Origin: a virus
Direction: 5' to 3' (one strand)
IMG/VR virus record: IMGVR_UViG_3300032782_000016
Span: 1-46,092 of that record
Length of the DNA stretch: 46,092 bases
Both the position numbers and the translations under genes were made by a program. Of this stretch, positions 1 to 7,743 are shown piece after piece. The notes beneath the pieces were generated by a model that was given only the letters and a program-made list of their open reading frames with translations, did no database searches and was not told the DNA's origin. Within the stretch, counting starts at the first letter, position 1. Every line of letters begins with the position of its first letter.

Positions 1-87
1 TTGCTCTTTATCTTGACCTGCTTAAACGAAGCGTCAGACCGGGCGATACTGTCCTCGATTCGTTCGCGGGGTCTGGGACAATCTTTC
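1..87. repeat. Terminal direct repeat (copy 1 of 2)
   Basis: Bases 1-87 are identical to bases 46006-46092. An exact overlap at both contig ends is the usual sign of a circular assembly; the reading frame of the methyltransferase gene continues across it without a break. It may be only an assembly overlap of a circularly permuted or circular molecule, not a physical terminal repeat. The unique circular length is then 46,005 bp. Confidence 0.95.
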
Positions 88-248
88 CTGCGGCACACCA
101 ATTCAAGGTTAAAGCTGTGGGCATTGAAATGAACCCGGAATATTTCTCACTGTGCCTCAACCGCCTCAAAGCCCTCGATGCTGACGCCGCAGCCAGTGCA
201 TCTTTGGGCCAAACTCTTGCAAACGAACTCAAGGCAATGGGAGGGTAA
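1..248 (+). CDS. ParB-like/DNA methyltransferase fusion, C-terminal part
   Basis: This is the end of the gene that begins at 44883 and crosses the circle junction; joined, it encodes about 456 residues. The frame starts at base 3 and stops with TAA at 246-248. The part here contains the AdoMet-binding motif FAGSGT, shared with the overlapping contig end, followed by a helix with IEMNPEYFSLCLNRL, which is typical of motif II of N4-cytosine/N6-adenine methyltransferases (an acidic residue after a beta strand that holds the AdoMet ribose). The stop sits in GGGAGGGTAA, which also provides the ribosome binding site for the next gene at 250. See the entry at 44883 for the rest. Confidence 0.9.
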   Translation, partial: ALYLDLLKRSVRPGDTVLDSFAGSGTIFPAAHQFKVKAVGIEMNPEYFSLCLNRLKALDADAAASASLGQTLANELKAMGG

Positions 249-249
249 C

Positions 250-432
250 ATGCCAACAGATTCCGAACGGTTGCAGTTCCTCATCAAAAACAGAGCCTAT
301 GTCGATGAACATTTTGGTGTCTGGAGGGTTTTCATTCACTATACCTACGACGAAGAACCAATAACCCCTCATACGGCCCGGCACACAACACCTGAAGCTG
401 CCATAGATGAAGCTATGGAGATTTACAAATGA
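250..432 (+). CDS. Small conserved-looking phage protein, 60 aa
   Basis: ATG at 250 lies 2 bases after the methyltransferase stop, with a strong GGGAGGG Shine-Dalgarno at 239-245, so translation is probably coupled. The product is acidic and has no cysteine pairs or membrane segment. It begins with MPTDSERLQFLIKNRAYV, has a hydrophobic/aromatic centre (VWRVFIHYTY) and ends in a helix AAIDEAMEIYK. I do not recognise a family with confidence; small proteins of this shape are common in phage replication operons. Its stop overlaps the start of the next gene (ATGA). Confidence 0.8.
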   Translation: MPTDSERLQFLIKNRAYVDEHFGVWRVFIHYTYDEEPITPHTARHTTPEAAIDEAMEIYK

Positions 433-605
433 TCCCCCCAAAGATCAAACCCCCTGTCGTGTGGCAACCCGGCATGCTCGTATGGGGGGCAGCCACGGTA
501 AAACCTGTTCACGCTAACGAATATTTCGTTGTAAACTCAGCCCGACAAACCATCATGCGCGCACTCGTATCGAGTCGTGCCGCATGCAAAAAACAGCCAA
601 AATAG
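429..605 (+). CDS. Small hypothetical protein, 58 aa
   Basis: The ATG at 429 overlaps the previous stop as ATGA and the frame stays open to TAG at 603-605, filling the gap before the polymerase gene. The product is basic and proline-rich at the N-terminus (MIPPKIKPPVVWQPGM) and ends in a lysine-rich tail. There is no good Shine-Dalgarno, so expression would rest on translational coupling. Function unknown. Confidence 0.6.
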   Translation: MIPPKIKPPVVWQPGMLVWGAATVKPVHANEYFVVNSARQTIMRALVSSRAACKKQPK

Positions 606-614
606 GACTAGAAA

Positions 615-2984
615 ATGCCCATCCAAGCCTCAGGCCCCCTCGACGCGAAAGTGCTGGTGGTAGGCGAATATCCTCATGAAGCAGACCTCCGACGTGGTGA
701 ACCCTTCATCGGAGGGGCTGGTTTTGAATTTACGAAAATGATGCAAGAGGCAGGACTCCCGCGAGAAACCTGCTGTTTGACGTATGTTATCAAGGATCGC
801 ATCCTCGGCCTGTCAACACTCATTGCCGAGAAGAAAAAGGACATTACCCCCCGTCACGTTCTCTACAAGGGAAAGTGGGTGATGCCGCAGATAGTGGATG
901 CCGTGGAGGCGTTGCGAGAGGAAATCAAACGCGTATCCCCCAATGTCGTTTGTACGAGTGGCAACCTCGCATTGTGGGCACTCACGGGTGAATGGTCGTC
1001 ATTCAATTGGCGCTCTTCCGTGATGGAATCCGACCTCATCCCCGGATTGAAAGTCATTCCGACACTACCCTTCAGTATCGTCAATGTGCAATGGAGCCAG
1101 CGTGGGATCATTGTGCATGACTTGAAGAGGGTGAAGAGGCATGAGGATAAGCCGGGGGTGATGGATAGGCAATACAATTTTCAAGACAACCCCACGTATG
1201 AAGAGGCTGCTCAAACCCTGAGTGAACTCATCGCCAAAGCAGAATCTGGTGAATTGACCAAACTCGGGGCCGACATTGAAACACGGGCCGGGCATATCTC
1301 ATCCATAGCATTCGCGTGGACACCGAAGAATGCCATTTGCATCCCTCTCATGAAAACCAACAAGCCGGAAGGCTATTGGACTGAAGAGGAAGAGGCAAAA
1401 CTAGTGTGGCTCATGTGCTATCTCATGCGCCTCGTTACCATCGTGGGCCAAAACTGGAACTATGACGCCCAATACATCTACCGCCATTGGCATTTCCTTT
1501 GCCCCAATGTGGTAGACACCATGATTCAGCAGCACTCATGTTTCAGCAATCTACCGAAAAACCTAGCGTTCCTCTCATCCATGTACTGTGAAGATCACCT
1601 GTACTGGAAAGACGATCGCACCAATTGGGAAGAGGGTCAAGATGGAGAAGGAGAAATCCAATACTGGCGTTATAATTGTACCGACGCTGCTAGAACACTT
1701 GCTATCCATAACGTGTTGGTTAGTGTCACGAATAGTCTTGGGCTTGCTGACGTTAACGATTTTCAGCAGTCTCTTCGGCAACGTGTTCTGCGGGCGATGA
1801 TTCGTGGTGTGCGCGTTGACCACAAGCTTCGTGCTCAACTTTCCTTTGACCTCATGAAAGAGGTGGCCGACCGCGAGCAGTGGATGCAAGACGTTCTCGG
1901 CCAAACCATCAACATCAAATCCCCTGCCCAGATGGCTGACTTCTTCTACCGTCAGATGGGCCAGCGTGAAATCAAAAACCGGAAAACCGGCAGCACCACT
2001 TGCAACGATGAAGCCCTCCACAAAATCGCCCAACGAGAGCCCATCCTTCTCCCCGTCACCAGAAAGATCGCAGAGTTGCGGTCTTTGGGTGTGTTCCACT
2101 CCACATTTGTGCAGGCTGGGCTTGATGTGGACGGTCGGATGCGATGCACATTCAATGTGTGCGGGACGGAAACTTATCGATTCGCCTCAAGCAAGAACGC
2201 CTTTAACACAGGGATGAATCTCCAGAATATTCCGAAGGGCGGTGAGATGGAAGAAGGCGGTCTGGAATTACCAAATATCAGAAAGCTCTTTATTCCAGAT
2301 CAAGGCAAAACCATCTTCGACATCGATCTCGATAGCGCTGACCTGAGAATCGTTACGTGGGAATCGGATTGTGTGTGGATGAAAGAGCAATTCAAGGCCG
2401 GAAATAAGCCTTATGTTGAAATTATGCGGGAGTATTACCGCGACCCGAGCAAAAACAAGAATAGTCCTGAATACAAAATATTTAAGAGCCTTTGCCATGG
2501 TACAAATTATCTAGGCACAGCAGATGGTATTGCCCCTCGTATTGGTCTGTTGGTACACGAAACTGAACGTATTCAGAAGTGGTATTACGCGGTTTGTCCA
2601 GAGATAAAGAAATGGCAAGATGATCTGAAGAAACAAGTCTCTGGTCGTCGGTATGTAGAGAATGCATATGGCTACAGAAACTATTTTTTTGATAGGATTG
2701 AGGGAACAATCTTTAACCAAGCCGTCGCGTGGGTGCCACAATCCAGTGTCGCATGCCTCATCAATCGTATTTGGGCGGAGCTTGAGGACAACCTAGAATC
2801 AGAAGGATTAGAGATTCTGATGCAGGTCCATGATAGTCTTGTGGGGTCTTTTGACAGGTATCGAAAAGAGGAAATGCTCAAACGGATTGTTGAGACTGCA
2901 TCAATTGCAATCCCGTATGCCGATCCTCTTTATATTCCTGTTGGTGTAGTGTCTAGTGATAATTCCTGGGGAGAATGCGGATGA
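615..2984 (+). CDS. Family A DNA polymerase with UDG-like N-terminal domain and 3'-5' exonuclease
   Basis: The 789-residue product replicates the phage genome. Residues about 10-175 resemble the family 4/5 uracil-DNA glycosylase fold: VLVVGEYPHEAD, EPFIGGAGFEF and NVVCTSGNLALWALTG follow the usual order, but the expected HPS/HPA motif reads LPFSIV near 151, so the catalytic histidine is missing. A DnaQ-like exonuclease follows with D220-x-E222, N280-xx-YD and YNCTDAART, which keeps its metal ligands. The polymerase domain has LPNIRKLF, motif A DLDSADLR (about 568-577), motif B FKSLCHGTNYLG (about 622) and motif C VHDS (about 737). ATG 615 has a modest AGGAC ribosome site. It lies downstream of the methyltransferase fusion in the same operon and overlaps the next gene. 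The polymerase assignment is firm; the UDG-like assignment is by motif pattern only. Confidence 0.95.
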   Translation: MPIQASGPLDAKVLVVGEYPHEADLRRGEPFIGGAGFEFTKMMQEAGLPRETCCLTYVIKDRILGLSTLIAEKKKDITPRHVLYKGKWVMPQIVDAVEALREEIKRVSPNVVCTSGNLALWALTGEWSSFNWRSSVMESDLIPGLKVIPTLPFSIVNVQWSQRGIIVHDLKRVKRHEDKPGVMDRQYNFQDNPTYEEAAQTLSELIAKAESGELTKLGADIETRAGHISSIAFAWTPKNAICIPLMKTNKPEGYWTEEEEAKLVWLMCYLMRLVTIVGQNWNYDAQYIYRHWHFLCPNVVDTMIQQHSCFSNLPKNLAFLSSMYCEDHLYWKDDRTNWEEGQDGEGEIQYWRYNCTDAARTLAIHNVLVSVTNSLGLADVNDFQQSLRQRVLRAMIRGVRVDHKLRAQLSFDLMKEVADREQWMQDVLGQTINIKSPAQMADFFYRQMGQREIKNRKTGSTTCNDEALHKIAQREPILLPVTRKIAELRSLGVFHSTFVQAGLDVDGRMRCTFNVCGTETYRFASSKNAFNTGMNLQNIPKGGEMEEGGLELPNIRKLFIPDQGKTIFDIDLDSADLRIVTWESDCVWMKEQFKAGNKPYVEIMREYYRDPSKNKNSPEYKIFKSLCHGTNYLGTADGIAPRIGLLVHETERIQKWYYAVCPEIKKWQDDLKKQVSGRRYVENAYGYRNYFFDRIEGTIFNQAVAWVPQSSVACLINRIWAELEDNLESEGLEILMQVHDSLVGSFDRYRKEEMLKRIVETASIAIPYADPLYIPVGVVSSDNSWGECG

Positions 2985-3265
2985 GGTCATTTTACTGTTA
3001 TGTCAGGACTGTGGACAATCAATTCCTCTCCTGCGCCGTCGTGGCCGCTCAGTCAATAGAGACTCTGCCCTCCCTAGCGTTTGCGAAGTTTGCGGAGCAG
3101 GGGATTACGCTGAAGGCCGGTGATATTGACCGTATGCGGTTTGTGGCCGATCCGCGTAACCTCGATGATGGTGCGGGATATCCGCCCGTGGACGCCGCGG
3201 ACCCGCCCGACCCGGACGACTATTGCGTGATATCGGAATACACCCCCGGCGACCCGACCCACTAA
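2981..3265 (+). CDS. Hypothetical protein, 94 aa
   Basis: The start at 2981 (ATGA overlap with the polymerase stop) is preferred over ATG 2975 because the GGGGAG Shine-Dalgarno at 2968-2973 is correctly spaced only for 2981. The N-terminal half (RSFYCYVRTVDNQFLSCAVV) resembles a small beta-rich domain; the C-terminal half is acidic and proline-rich (VDAADPPDPDDYC). This is the last gene of the plus-strand arm and is followed at once by a terminator. Function unknown. Confidence 0.75.
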   Translation: MRSFYCYVRTVDNQFLSCAVVAAQSIETLPSLAFAKFAEQGITLKAGDIDRMRFVADPRNLDDGAGYPPVDAADPPDPDDYCVISEYTPGDPTH

Positions 3266-3271
3266 AAGCAA

Positions 3272-3301
3272 CGGCCTCCTTAATCGGAGGCCGCTTTTCT
3301 T
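3272..3301 (+). terminator. Rho-independent terminator at arm convergence
   Basis: Perfect 8-bp GC-rich stem CGGCCTCC (3272-3279) and GGAGGCCG (3286-3293), 6-nt loop, then CTTTTCTT. It ends the replication operon where it meets the minus-strand lysis genes. An A-run before the stem (3264-3267) could make it weakly bidirectional. Confidence 0.9.
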
Positions 3302-3329
3302 GTAGAAATTAATCTACTTTAATTCCTAC
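3302..3329. repeat. Dispersed palindrome R1
   Basis: Arms GTAGAAATTAA and TTAATTCCTAC around centre TCTACT. It lies immediately after the terminator and 3 bp from the stop of the minus-strand gene 3333-3470, at the point where the two arms converge. Confidence 0.9.
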
Positions 3330-3332
3330 AAA

Positions 3333-3470
3333 TTATTTCTTCTTTTTTGCACTCCGTCGCTTCGTCTCCATCGCAATCGCCACAGCCTGCTTTTGTGGCT
3401 TGCCTGCCTTCATCTCCGTGCGAATGTTTTCCGACACGGTTTTCTTTGAAGTTCCTTTCTTCAACGGCAT
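3333..3470 (-). CDS. Small lysine-rich phage protein, 45 aa
   Basis: This short frame reads MPLKKGTSKKTVSENIRTEM, then KAGKPQKQAVAIAMETKR and a lysine tail. The pattern PLKKG-SKK-x-S-NI....GKPQKQAVAIA is very common in phage and prophage genomes, where it is a conserved protein of unknown function, often found near lysis or late genes. Its ATG at 3468-3470 follows the stop of the upstream gene (3472) with one base between, so it is the last gene of the lysis/late operon. Its stop lies 3 bp from palindrome R1. Strongly basic, possibly nucleic-acid binding (inference). Confidence 0.85.
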   Translation of the reverse strand: MPLKKGTSKKTVSENIRTEMKAGKPQKQAVAIAMETKRRSAKKKK

Positions 3471-3471
3471 G

Positions 3472-3939
3472 TCACACCTCCACGAAAGCACTGATAACAA
3501 GAAGAAGGCTGTCCGGGTCGATCTTACTCGGAGGTTCGCTCAGCTCCTTCAACCACCCACAATGCTGAAGAGCGGCAGTGCATAGCTCCGAGCAGAACCA
3601 TGCACCCTTCGTTGTCCAATCCGTTCCTGCCGCGAATGCCGCAATAGCCCGGCTATCATAGGGTTTCCCCACCTGATCCAGTACAAACTGATAATAGTCG
3701 GATTGTTGCGCATCCGTACACGGGATCGTCACGCGTTTAAGGGTGTAACCTACCTGATAGTCTGGCCCACGCAATTGCACTCCAGCCGGGTACCCCGCCA
3801 TCATGTCATTGCGCGCCCCCAACAGCAAACCATCGGGCATCACCGAATCCACATGCGCATAGCGCCCATGTCCGAACCATTGAATGATCTTGGACGTCAA
3901 GCTATCACTACCCGCAAACTGCATGACGATCTGACCCAT
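3472..3939 (-). CDS. NlpC/P60-type permuted papain-like hydrolase (YiiX-like), 155 aa
   Basis: The product resembles the circularly permuted NlpC/P60 family (YiiX/YebB type): an N-terminal segment MGQIVMQFAGSDSLTSKIIQ, a histidine in GRYAHVDSVMPDG and a later cysteine in GAWFCSELCTAAL. In that family H and C form the catalytic pair acting on amide bonds of peptidoglycan peptides or lipid-linked substrates. ATG at 3939 is chosen because TGGAG lies upstream at good spacing and the ATG follows the preceding stop by one base; a longer frame from 3978 would overlap the lipoprotein gene. It sits in the lysis cassette, so a role in host-wall opening or in virion entry is plausible. Confidence 0.75.
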   Translation of the reverse strand: MGQIVMQFAGSDSLTSKIIQWFGHGRYAHVDSVMPDGLLLGARNDMMAGYPAGVQLRGPDYQVGYTLKRVTIPCTDAQQSDYYQFVLDQVGKPYDSRAIAAFAAGTDWTTKGAWFCSELCTAALQHCGWLKELSEPPSKIDPDSLLLVISAFVEV

Positions 3940-3940
3940 G

Positions 3941-4375
3941 TCACACTCCAGAGGCCGCCGAGGCCGGGGCAGGTGCAACAGGCGTCACGGGAGCTTGATT
4001 AAATACCACAAGGGCGCTGGAAAGAGCCACCTGAAAGGCAGTCAGCGAGCCGATGATAATGGGCTTTTGGTCTGCCGGGATCAGAGTGCTAGACTGAACA
4101 AGCTTCTCGGCCTGCGGAATCGACGTGCCGACCATTGTTGACAGCGACGTGACGTTTACATTCGACACTGCGGCACAAAACGCACCATTGGCAACCACGA
4201 ACGGAGCCAATGATGGATCAATGACCTGCACACTTTCGAGTGTCGGTTGCACGATCAGACAGCCATTGGCAATGATCTGTTGAGCTTTGGCTGCATCTTG
4301 CTGCGCCGTTTGCTGTTGTGCGGTCGAGCAGGCCCCAAGAGCCATCGCCAAGCCAAGAATCAGGATTCGTTTCAT
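3941..4375 (-). CDS. Predicted lipoprotein in the lysis cassette, 144 aa
   Basis: The N-terminus MKRILILGLAMALGACSTAQ is a typical type II signal peptide with lipobox LGAC, so the mature protein should be lipidated at cysteine 16 and held at a membrane facing the periplasm. A glutamine/alanine-rich stretch follows, and a second hydrophobic segment lies near residues 105-125 (KPIIIGSLTAFQVALSSALV), followed by a proline/alanine tail. It overlaps the upstream membrane-protein gene as ATGA. An outer-membrane spanin subunit or a unimolecular spanin is possible from its position, but the tail after the second hydrophobic segment lacks the usual charge, so this remains inference. Confidence 0.75.
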   Translation of the reverse strand: MKRILILGLAMALGACSTAQQQTAQQDAAKAQQIIANGCLIVQPTLESVQVIDPSLAPFVVANGAFCAAVSNVNVTSLSTMVGTSIPQAEKLVQSSTLIPADQKPIIIGSLTAFQVALSSALVVFNQAPVTPVAPAPASAASGV

Positions 4376-4668
4376 TTCGTCACCTCGTTAGGAAGATCAG
4401 GAAGATCCGGGATTTGCTTCGCATACCCAAGCGCATGCACCACCTTCAGCAGAGTCCTGCACGCAACATACACACCAGCGATAGCAGCGACCAGAGGATG
4501 ATAGTTGGCAGGAACGAGACCACTAGCAAGAGCGCCAGCAGAGACAACAGTGACTGCAAATTCACTGCTCTTGTAGCCTGTGGTGGGTTTGGCTGCGGGG
4601 GTTTGCGTTGCGGTGGGGATTTGGGCCATCGGCGTTTCCTCATTCGGCACCTCGGTTTGTGGGATCAT
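4372..4668 (-). CDS. Putative holin / lysis membrane protein, 98 aa
   Basis: The product has a proline/threonine-rich polar N-terminus, then GYKSSEFAVTVVSAGALASG and HPLVAAIAGVYVACRTLLK, which give two hydrophobic segments joined by a short turn, and a polar C-terminus. The motif KSSEF followed by two helices recurs in small phage membrane proteins next to endolysins. ATG 4668 is preceded by AAGGAGG and overlaps the endolysin stop as ATGA. With the single-helix protein at 5128-5343 it brackets the endolysin, so the pair could act as holin and antiholin. Confidence 0.65.
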   Translation of the reverse strand: MIPQTEVPNEETPMAQIPTATQTPAAKPTTGYKSSEFAVTVVSAGALASGLVPANYHPLVAAIAGVYVACRTLLKVVHALGYAKQIPDLPDLPNEVTK

Positions 4669-5135
4669 GTAAGGCTACCTCCTTGCAAGATATTAGCGGC
4701 AATGCGGGTCATCCTACCGTTTGCATATTGAGGCTGCTTCAAGCCTGCAAGATATTGCAAACGCTTGGCGTTGAACTTTGCAACCACCTCCCAACAATTG
4801 GCCGTAGACAGGACAGCGCCCAACGCCGAGCCTGTGGTTTGTGTTTGCATAATATCCTGCAGCCATTGAATGGGATGCCCGCCATTGTATGCCGTGTCAA
4901 AGACCTGAAAAGCAATGGGCAGAGGGTAGAAATCACAGCCAAAGGGTGTCCAATAGTTGGCTTGGGCAATCTCTTTGGCTGTGGATTCGGGGAAATCCTT
5001 CATATTTCCCGTGTATCCCCACTTACGGGCCACGGCTTCAGTGGTTCCCCATCGAGTTGGACCACCATTGTCCACTGTAAACCCGCCTTCATTGCCGAGT
5101 GTCAGTACCCAGCACTTGTCAAATGCCTCACCCAC
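4665..5135 (-). CDS. Endolysin, GH108-type N-acetylmuramidase, 156 aa
   Basis: The N-terminal motif NEGGFTVDNGGPTRWGTT matches the glycoside hydrolase 108 signature, with the catalytic glutamate in EGGF and the following GG-T-x-G loop; these enzymes cut the MurNAc-GlcNAc bond of peptidoglycan. Later features also fit the family: YWTPFGCD and the conserved AFQVFDTAYNGG followed by W-L-Q. There is no signal peptide, so release should depend on a holin. The start is GTG at 5135 with AAGGAGAAGGATT upstream; it overlaps the upstream gene by 8 bp. Length is normal for the catalytic domain alone. Confidence 0.92.
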   Translation of the reverse strand: MGEAFDKCWVLTLGNEGGFTVDNGGPTRWGTTEAVARKWGYTGNMKDFPESTAKEIAQANYWTPFGCDFYPLPIAFQVFDTAYNGGHPIQWLQDIMQTQTTGSALGAVLSTANCWEVVAKFNAKRLQYLAGLKQPQYANGRMTRIAANILQGGSLT

Positions 5136-5343
5136 AATCCTTCTCCTTAAGTCTCCCCGTCCATTCCAGATATTTTGTAACGACTAGAGCCGTACATTGC
5201 ACCACAATATACGCCAATGTAGCTAACTTTATCCAGTCATCCAAATGATTACCCAAAGTCAGCCACATTGACACCCCCGCCGGAGGGGCCATCTTCGCCA
5301 CGCTTGAAGCGACCTGCTGTTTGAAGTCGTCCATGTTTATCAT
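5128..5343 (-). CDS. Single-helix membrane protein, holin candidate, 71 aa
   Basis: A polar, weakly amphipathic N-terminal half (MINMDDFKQQVASSVAKM) is followed by one hydrophobic segment (WIKLATLAYIVVQCTALVV) and a basic/acidic tail (TKYLEWTGRLKEKDCG). This layout is common for class III-like holins and antiholins. It is the first gene of the lysis group, directly downstream of palindrome R2, and overlaps the GTG start of the endolysin by 8 bp. The assignment rests on topology and position. Confidence 0.65.
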   Translation of the reverse strand: MINMDDFKQQVASSVAKMAPPAGVSMWLTLGNHLDDWIKLATLAYIVVQCTALVVTKYLEWTGRLKEKDCG

Positions 5344-5373
5344 CCAAGGCCCCGGAATAGTTATGAATTGTTT

Positions 5374-5401
5374 ATAGGAATTAATGTAGATTACTTTCTA
5401 C
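5374..5401. repeat. Dispersed palindrome R2
   Basis: Arms ATAGGAATTAA and TTACTTTCTAC around centre TGTAGA, within a longer dyad whose outer arms are GAATTG and CAATTC. It separates the tail-fibre genes from the lysis genes and lies 30 bp upstream of the start of the holin-like gene. Confidence 0.9.
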
Positions 5402-5410
5402 AAATAATTA

Positions 5411-5812
5411 TCAATTCGTCCCCAGAATCACTACACAGCACGATCCTGGGTCAGTTGCCACATTAGAAGTATTGGCAATGTCAATAGTCACACTGTTGTT
5501 TGTTTCGGAGCTGTACGAGGCAAATCCTGCTATGTTTGTGGATATGTCGTAACAATTGGCAGCATTCGTTAGTGATGTACCATAGGTGATGACAAACACT
5601 CCCGCACCCGACCTTGATACATTCGCAATATTCACCGATTGCTGAATCGTCACCACCCCAGCTGATATGCTAAAGCGCACCCATGCCACAGGAATCATCG
5701 AGGCCGTTCGAGGCACTCCCCCCGGACTATACACACCAGCGTTAATGTCATTCAGCCATGCGGCGACTATGGGTGTGTTTTGGTTGTAATCTTGAAAGTT
5801 TGTACTTGCCAT
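5411..5812 (-). CDS. Tail-associated structural protein, 133 aa
   Basis: ATG 5812 is preferred to 5842 because GAGGA lies just upstream and overlaps the stop of the preceding gene. The N-terminus MASTNFQDYNQNTPIVAAWL followed by NDIN resembles the short start domain that many phage tail-fibre or appendage proteins use to attach to the tail. The rest is a serine/threonine/asparagine-rich beta-type sequence (VTIQQSVNIANVSRSG) ending SCCVVILGTN. It is the last gene of the tail-fibre cluster. A receptor-binding tip or decoration role is plausible but not shown. Confidence 0.75.
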   Translation of the reverse strand: MASTNFQDYNQNTPIVAAWLNDINAGVYSPGGVPRTASMIPVAWVRFSISAGVVTIQQSVNIANVSRSGAGVFVITYGTSLTNAANCYDISTNIAGFASYSSETNNSVTIDIANTSNVATDPGSCCVVILGTN

Positions 5813-5819
5813 GGCATCC

Positions 5820-6104
5820 TCACACTTGTACGCCTGCGGCATCTACCCATATGGTAGGCAGCAGTTGTTTAGCCCAGACTGTAAATCCAAGCGTGGTATC
5901 GAAGTATGACTGCCCCACAAAGTCAGGCGGGGAGGGTCGGTTTATAGTTGGCCCGGAAAAAATTGCAGCCCCTCCCGTCCCCAAGACATAGGCAGCGATA
6001 ACAGACAGTGGTATATCAGCTGTCTGCCCTGTCACAACCCCTGTGCAGGTATCTGTTCCCGACACTGATCTCCCATTCAGAGGGTAGGATCCTTGCTCAG
6101 CCAT
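5820..6104 (-). CDS. Small tail protein with GQxxFDTTxG motif, 94 aa
   Basis: The C-terminal half contains RPSPPDFVGQSYFDTTLG followed by FTVWAKQ and W-V-D-A-A-G-V-Q-V. This pattern recurs in phage tail-fibre and baseplate-appendage proteins, often at the end of the fibre, and recurs in this genome at 9633-9863. The N-terminal half has TADIPLSVIAAYVL, a motif seen in other fibre-linked proteins. Probably a virion component or fibre assembly factor; the precise role is unknown. Confidence 0.7.
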   Translation of the reverse strand: MAEQGSYPLNGRSVSGTDTCTGVVTGQTADIPLSVIAAYVLGTGGAAIFSGPTINRPSPPDFVGQSYFDTTLGFTVWAKQLLPTIWVDAAGVQV

Positions 6105-6125
6105 GATAACCCCTTAAAATTGCGG

Positions 6126-7730
6126 TCATTGTGATCCACCCCCCACGGTACATCCACTGGAACAGCTGTTAACCACATTGGTTCCGTTGGAATTGTAGAA
6201 ATTCGACTGAACATTAATGTTTGTAGAACCTGTCTGAAGCCAAATACCAGTAGTCATGGCGAAAATCACATTCCCAGATATCATCGCCCCAACAGTGCTA
6301 GACCCCTGGACTACAATGCCATTGAGCCCAGTTGCCGACGGCCCAATTCGCTCTATGATATTTCCAATTATCTGAGCAAGATATATTTTGCTCAAGATAA
6401 CGGCTACCACACTAGTGCCTCCATTGTATGGAAGCTCGAAGTAATTATGGTCAATGAACAATCCGGCTATCCCTACAGCCGTTTGATCGTATATCCCATA
6501 CCCAAGACAATTAAACTGACTACCTATGACAGTCAGACCGGATTGATGGGCATTTGAGGTACTGGTCTCAATGCCAATATTATCCCCTGTGAAATTACTG
6601 TTCGTTACTGTCACACCTTGAACGTAATCTCCGAAATACATCCCTATTCCGACATACTGAAACACGCAGCCCCAGAAATTAAGTTGAACAGCCTCATTCC
6701 CATCACTCGCTCCGCTTAGATTGACCCCTTGACCATTCGTTGAATAAGCTCCACCAGCTCCAAAGATACTAACGTTAACAACATCCACATTGGATACTGT
6801 GTTTATAGCCAAACCAACATTCCAGTAATCTGTTTGCCCAACCCCATCCGACCCATTGATAGCCACATTGACAATAGTGCTGAGGGCTGAGATTGCATTC
6901 CCACTAGACCCTCCCTGAAAGAGAGTGAGGCCAGTCCCGGTATTTGTCGTGCCGGTCGTGATCGACAGATTGGCAATATTCACGAAATTCTGATTATTGG
7001 CATACGCAATAGTCATCCCACCACCACCAGCCCATTGCAGCTTCGTAACCCCCATCCCTGCCCCGAGGATGGTGATACTTTGCCCATTCGACAATGAATA
7101 AGACAAATTTCCGCCAAAGGCATATGTGCCGGGCGGGAAATACACGCACGCCTGCCCAGACGGCCCAAGCGCTGCTGTGGCGGCGAATGCCGTCCGGTTG
7201 TCCCCGGTTCCGTTGTTGATGCCTCCGTTGTCCATAATCGACGGACAGGGGGCATGATTAGCCACAAAACCAGTGGTGGCGAGTTGAGTGTTATTTGTAC
7301 CAACACCAACCGTTGGGGCAAAGGGCGTTTGCGTAAAGTTCACAACCCCATTCGAGCCATTCACTGAGATAGGATCATCAGTGAAAACTCCTGAGACGAA
7401 ACGTGCCAATACCCAATTACCGGGAGAAGCCCCCATTCCCCAAGTTTGGGTTCCAGAGTTATAGAGCCCAACCCCGGCATTTCCAACACCGCTCGTATCA
7501 TTCACATTAACACTTGCAAAACTCCCCGAGGCCGACAGTGAGGTGAAAGCACCCGCATTAGGAGCCGTAGAGCCGATTGCCGGAGGGCTGGCAAGATAGT
7601 TAGAAAATCCAACACCTGACACGGAGCCCGAGGCGGTCAACGCCCCATTAACCTGCAGATTGTTTACAGGAAATGTCTGAGCACCACAAACTGATGCCCA
7701 CAAGAGACCTAGAAAGAGTAGTTTTTTCAT
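6126..7730 (-). CDS. Tail spike/fibre with pectate-lyase-like beta-helix and signal peptide, 534 aa
   Basis: Residues 1-18 (MKKLLFLGLLWASVCGAQ) form a convincing Sec signal peptide with a likely cut after the alanine before Q. A fibre-like region follows, with a segment NSGTQTWGMGASPGNW shared with the next gene upstream. From about residue 160 the sequence reads NGTGDNRTAFAATAALG and VYFPPGTYAFGG, the hallmark entry to right-handed parallel beta-helices of tail spikes, then many short repeats rich in N, G, V and I (for example VTNSNFTGDNIGIET). Such domains bind or cleave host surface polysaccharide. A signal peptide on a tail spike is unusual. GGGGGAAATC provides the ribosome site. Confidence 0.88.
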   Translation of the reverse strand: MKKLLFLGLLWASVCGAQTFPVNNLQVNGALTASGSVSGVGFSNYLASPPAIGSTAPNAGAFTSLSASGSFASVNVNDTSGVGNAGVGLYNSGTQTWGMGASPGNWVLARFVSGVFTDDPISVNGSNGVVNFTQTPFAPTVGVGTNNTQLATTGFVANHAPCPSIMDNGGINNGTGDNRTAFAATAALGPSGQACVYFPPGTYAFGGNLSYSLSNGQSITILGAGMGVTKLQWAGGGGMTIAYANNQNFVNIANLSITTGTTNTGTGLTLFQGGSSGNAISALSTIVNVAINGSDGVGQTDYWNVGLAINTVSNVDVVNVSIFGAGGAYSTNGQGVNLSGASDGNEAVQLNFWGCVFQYVGIGMYFGDYVQGVTVTNSNFTGDNIGIETSTSNAHQSGLTVIGSQFNCLGYGIYDQTAVGIAGLFIDHNYFELPYNGGTSVVAVILSKIYLAQIIGNIIERIGPSATGLNGIVVQGSSTVGAMISGNVIFAMTTGIWLQTGSTNINVQSNFYNSNGTNVVNSCSSGCTVGGGSQ

Positions 7731-7743
7731 CGTGATTTCCCCC

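Noticed and set aside
3302-3329. Palindromes as ordinary rho-independent terminators
   Set aside because: Stems are A-T rich, most copies lack a following U-run, several lie 10-30 bp upstream of start codons, and true terminators already precede three of them.
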